Shown piece after piece: positions 6,376 through 8,064 of a DNA stretch of 8,064 nucleotides. Both the position numbers and the translations under genes were made by a program. Each line of letters starts with the position of its first letter. Within the stretch, counting starts at the first letter, position 1. Source of the stretch: Chloroflexi bacterium UBA5177 (GTDB lineage Bacteria > Chloroflexota > UBA5177); assembly GCA_002413265.1 (NCBI GenBank), contig DHWR01000270.1, positions 17,343-25,406 of the forward strand. Reading direction: 5' to 3'. Under the pieces are notes generated by a model. That model was given only the letters and a program-made list of their open reading frames with translations. It was not told where the DNA came from and ran no database searches.

Positions 6376-6621
6376 ATGGACCAGGCTTCCATAGAGGAAC
6401 GACTGAAGCGCATCATCTCCGAACAACTCGGAGTTGACGAGGCTCAGGTCACCAGGGACGCGTCTTTCGAGGAGGACCTCAACGCCGATTCTCTCGACCT
6501 CGTCGAGCTGATCATGTCGCTCGAAGAGGAATTCAACATCGAGATTTCGGAAGAGGATGCGGAGAAAATCCGCACCGTTGGCGACGCCATCGACTACATT
6601 CGCGAGCACAAGGGCGAATAA
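6376..6621 (+). CDS. acpP: Acyl carrier protein
   Basis: A small acidic four-helix protein of 81 residues that carries growing acyl chains as thioesters. The attachment site is Ser39 in the DSL motif (38-40), to which a synthase adds 4'-phosphopantetheine from CoA. The recognition helix [25 protein letters not shown] and the closing TVGDAIDYI are characteristic. GGGAGG (6361-6366) lies 9 bases before the ATG at 6376 and within the end of nusB, which stops 6 bases before acpP. It is the last gene of the tightly packed cluster. In many bacteria rnc follows acpP; it does not here. Confidence 0.97.
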   Translation: MDQASIEERLKRIISEQLGVDEAQVTRDASFEEDLNADSLDLVELIMSLEEEFNIEISEEDAEKIRTVGDAIDYIREHKGE

Positions 6622-6715
6622 TCGATTAAGTCATAGAAGCACCCATTCGGTGAGCAAAGAGCACCTATAATCGAGTACCCTGAGCGCATGCGTGCAATAG
6701 GGCAAGGAGTCGATT
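6622..6715 (+). promoter_or_regulatory. Promoter region of tatA-tatC
   Basis: The 94 bases between acpP and tatA contain a perfect TATAAT at 6666-6671, about 45 bases before the tatA GTG, which would put the transcript start near 6678. No good -35 lies 16-18 bases upstream, so the promoter may be weak or activator-dependent. AAGGAG (6704-6709) is the tatA ribosome binding site, 6 bases from the start. An 8-base palindrome, CGCATGCG (6685-6692), lies in the expected leader and could be chance. I see no terminator for the upstream operon here. Confidence 0.5.
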
Positions 6716-7012
6716 GTGTTTGGTGTTAGCCACTTTTGGGAGCTGGCGATCGTCGTGATCCTGGCTCTCATTGTCTTCGGGCCGAAGCGCCTGCCGGAAA
6801 TCGGTGGAGCGTTGGGCAAGGGAATAAAAGAGTTCAAGAAGGGTACCCAAGAGCTTCACGACCAGGCTCTCGGCGACTCGTCCACAGTGAACTCACAGAC
6901 CGTCACGCCGTCTCGTCCGGTCGAGCCGGCGCGAGTCCCGCCGGCAAACGAGCCCGCGGCGACCCAGCCCGCGGCGCCGCCGCCTCCTCCCGCGGACCGC
7001 GAAGCAAGCTAA
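6716..7012 (+). CDS. tatA: Twin-arginine translocase subunit TatA (TatA/E/B family)
   Basis: This 98-residue membrane protein forms the variable-size channel or membrane-weakening patch through which folded proteins cross. One short N-terminal membrane helix (about 8-21, WELAIVVILALIVF) is followed by the hinge FGPKRLPE (21-28), an amphipathic helix (about 27-42) and a disordered tail (51-98) rich in Pro and Ala, with five prolines in a row at 88-92. Glu9 in the membrane helix and the GPKRLPE hinge have some TatB character, and no separate tatB is nearby, so this may be a bifunctional TatA of a minimal TatAC system. The start is GTG at 6716, supported by AAGGAG 6 bases upstream. tatC follows after 109 bases. 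Confidence 0.93.
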   Translation: MFGVSHFWELAIVVILALIVFGPKRLPEIGGALGKGIKEFKKGTQELHDQALGDSSTVNSQTVTPSRPVEPARVPPANEPAATQPAAPPPPPADREAS

Positions 7013-7036
7013 GCTCGGCTGGTCATCCTCGTTCAT

Positions 7037-7053
7037 CCACTCAAGCTGAGTGG
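7037..7053 (+). other. Intercistronic hairpin between tatA and tatC
   Basis: CCACTCA (7037-7043) pairs perfectly with TGAGTGG (7047-7053) across the 3-base loop AGC. No run of T follows, so it is not an intrinsic terminator. It could stabilise or punctuate the tatA message, which is usually needed in excess over tatC. The function is inference. Confidence 0.4.
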
Positions 7054-7121
7054 CTGCCCCGGCATATCGTCGTGTCGGGCGAGAATATGACCGCAGTTAT
7101 TCCGGGGAGTCCTCGACAGAG

Positions 7122-7892
7122 ATGAGCGCACAGCCCACCAGCGGGCCATTTCGGATCCGGGAGCCGGACCCGAAATACATGACCTTTGTGGAGCATCTGC
7201 AAGAGCTTCGCACGCGCTTGACCATCTGTGTCTCGACCATCGCGGTCGGCTCCGTGATCGGCTGGTTCTTCGCCAAGCGGACGATCCGGCTGCTCGATGC
7301 GCCCTTGAGAGACGCCTACGCCTCCTCCCATCCCGGCAAGACATTGCCACTCTTTTTCAACACGGTGTACGGCGGCTTCACGCTAAACCTGAAGGTCGCC
7401 ATAGCCATCGGCTTCCTAATCGCCCTACCGGTCACCATCTATGAAGCGTGGGCCTTCGTCGCTCCTGCCTTCGGTGCCCGGGCGGGCCGCTGGGGCCCGG
7501 CAATCATAACCTCGTCGCTCGTGCTCTTCCTCGCCGGAGTGGTGACCGGGTACGAAGTCATTCCTCTCGCCGTGAAGTTCTTTCTCGGCTTCGAGACGGG
7601 CGACCTTCAAATTCTCCCGTTCGCGAGCGAGTACGTCAGCTTCGTGGCGCTCATCCTCGTCGTCTTCGGCATATCCTTCGAGCTACCGATCGTGCTGGTA
7701 TCCCTCGCGGCCCTCGGTATTACCTCGTCCCGCTGGCTCTGGTCAAAGCGAGCTCATTTTTTCTTCGGCATCTTCATCTTCTCCATGATCGTCACACCCG
7801 GCGCCGACCCTATCTCTCCGATAGTCCTCGGCGTCATCCTCTACATCCTGTACCTCGGTTCAGTCGGTGTCTCCAGAGCGATTGGGAAGTAG
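7122..7892 (+). CDS. tatC: Sec-independent protein translocase TatC
   Basis: A 256-residue, six-helix inner-membrane protein that recognises twin-arginine signal peptides and recruits TatA. TFVEHLQELRTRL (21-33) is the conserved cytoplasmic N-terminus, with Glu28 matching E. coli Glu15. APL (60-62), YEAWAFVAPAF (107-117) and FGISFELP (182-189), with Glu187 matching Glu170, are further family marks, and membrane helices are visible near 34-51, 86-106, 127-148, 172-196, 212-224 and 231-248. The residue matching Glu103 of the signal-peptide site is Ala121, in a stretch (FGARAGRW) lacking any acidic residue. TPGADPISP replaces the TPPDxxSQ of proteobacteria. I chose ATG 7122 because the conserved region begins about 20 residues later and GGGGAG lies 12 bases upstream; the frame is open back to GTG 7050, but that extension looks non-coding. 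Confidence 0.94.
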   Translation: MSAQPTSGPFRIREPDPKYMTFVEHLQELRTRLTICVSTIAVGSVIGWFFAKRTIRLLDAPLRDAYASSHPGKTLPLFFNTVYGGFTLNLKVAIAIGFLIALPVTIYEAWAFVAPAFGARAGRWGPAIITSSLVLFLAGVVTGYEVIPLAVKFFLGFETGDLQILPFASEYVSFVALILVVFGISFELPIVLVSLAALGITSSRWLWSKRAHFFFGIFIFSMIVTPGADPISPIVLGVILYILYLGSVGVSRAIGK

Positions 7893-7920
7893 CGACCACA
7901 AGAATCCCGCCCCGCGCGCA

Positions 7921-7929
7921 TGGTAAAAT
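7921..7929 (+). promoter_or_regulatory. Possible extended -10 element (TGnTAAAAT)
   Basis: TG-G-TAAAAT matches the extended -10 form (TGnTATAAT) with one mismatch. No -35 is evident. It would drive transcription rightwards through the repeats and out of the window, toward an unseen gene or RNA. It may be chance. Confidence 0.3.
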
Positions 7930-7948
7930 TAGGACGTTCGTTCGTTAC

Positions 7949-7978
7949 GAGCCCACCCCGTAGCCGCACCCCTTCAGG
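7949..7978 (+). repeat. Direct repeat copy 1, with GTAG-headed REP-like hairpin
   Basis: These 30 bases recur at 8035-8064 with a single change (C7975 versus T8061). The tetranucleotide GTAG (7960-7963) precedes an imperfect palindrome at 7965-7984: nine positions per arm with one A/C mismatch, around a loop apex of T7974 and C7975. The only difference between the copies falls at the loop apex, so stem pairing is kept. GTAG followed by a short imperfect palindrome is the layout of bacterial REP elements mobilised by RAYT (TnpA-REP) transposases. The left flank GAGCCCACCCC is also shared. Confidence 0.7.
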
Positions 7979-7991
7979 GGCGCGACGCAAC

Positions 7992-8004
7992 CGCTGTGAC
8001 AGCG
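7992..8004 (+). other. Short perfect hairpin between repeat copies
   Basis: CGCTG (7992-7996) pairs with CAGCG (8000-8004) across TGA, 7 bases after the REP-like hairpin. No T-run follows. It may be part of the 86-base repeat unit or unrelated. Confidence 0.35.
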
Positions 8005-8034
8005 CCTTAAGACAAAAGGTCTAGAGTGCCGAAT

Positions 8035-8064
8035 GAGCCCACCCCGTAGCCGCACCCCTTTAGG
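8035..8064 (+). repeat. Direct repeat copy 2, cut by the window edge
   Basis: This copy begins exactly 86 bases after the first and matches it at 29 of 30 visible positions, including GTAG at 8046-8049 and the left arm of the hairpin. The window ends at AGG, where the right arm should continue. Whether further copies or a gene follow cannot be seen. The 56-base gap between the visible repeats is longer than usual CRISPR spacers. Confidence 0.7.

Noticed and set aside
6640..6652. Terminator after acpP (CACC / GGTG with a 5-base loop)
   Set aside because: The stem is only 4 bp and is not followed by a T-run.
6688..6729. 13-codon upstream frame overlapping the tatA start
   Set aside because: It has no ribosome binding site, and the AAGGAG inside it serves tatA; probably chance.
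7050..7121. 24-residue N-terminal extension of TatC from GTG 7050
   Set aside because: The extension has no conserved feature, its start codon lies in the intercistronic hairpin, and ATG 7122 gives the normal TatC length.
7949..8064. CRISPR array
   Set aside because: Only two repeats are visible, with a 56-base gap, longer than usual spacers; the palindrome starts with GTAG and extends past the repeat boundary, and no cas gene is near.

Overview
The window reads as an ordinary chromosomal stretch of a fairly GC-rich bacterium. It carries ten or more housekeeping genes in one dense rightward cluster, one truncated leftward gene at the left edge, and a short repeat-bearing spacer at the right edge. 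The gene order rsmD-coaD-coiled coil-DUF177-rpmF is, from memory, the order seen in Actinobacteria such as Streptomyces. The L32 sequence (ending CGYYAGREVI), the minimal TatA/TatC pair and the GTAG-headed hairpin repeats fit Chloroflexota or a neighbouring terrabacterial phylum better. I regard Chloroflexota as the best guess, not as established.

Layout. Positions 1-1312 (minus strand) hold most of a group II pyridoxal-phosphate amino acid decarboxylase, cut by the left edge. A 94-base divergent spacer (1313-1406) separates it from the main cluster: rsmD (1407), coaD (1961), a SepIVA/DivIVA-like coiled-coil gene (about 2456-2489), a YceD/DUF177 gene (2992), rpmF (3554), fabG (3767), accC (4518), nusB (5872) and acpP (6376). 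Junctions run from a 4-base overlap to about 30 bases, and I see no terminator inside, so this is probably one operon. After a 94-base spacer with a clear TATAAT box come tatA (6716) and tatC (7122), which have a 7-bp perfect hairpin between them. From 7893 to the end there is no gene, only an extended -10-like site and two copies of a 30-base repeat, 86 bases apart, containing a GTAG-headed hairpin.

How it works together. The cluster joins ribosome building (RsmD 16S methylation, DUF177 linked to 23S maturation, L32, and NusB in rRNA antitermination) with CoA and fatty-acid supply (CoaD makes dephospho-CoA, from which CoA and then the ACP prosthetic group derive; AccC, FabG and AcpP serve acetyl-CoA carboxylase and type II fatty-acid synthesis). 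A coiled-coil protein that may act in septal or wall growth sits between the two sets. It looks like a growth-rate module. TatA/TatC form a minimal twin-arginine export system.

I did not find an evidently new multi-gene system. The points most worth checking are: the start of the coiled-coil gene, where a perfect Shine-Dalgarno lies inside the annotated frame and points at an ATC codon; the REP-like repeat at the right edge; and family-conserved residues that appear replaced in TatC (Glu103 equivalent to Ala), FabG (catalytic Asn to Asp) and AccC (EHP to EHG).
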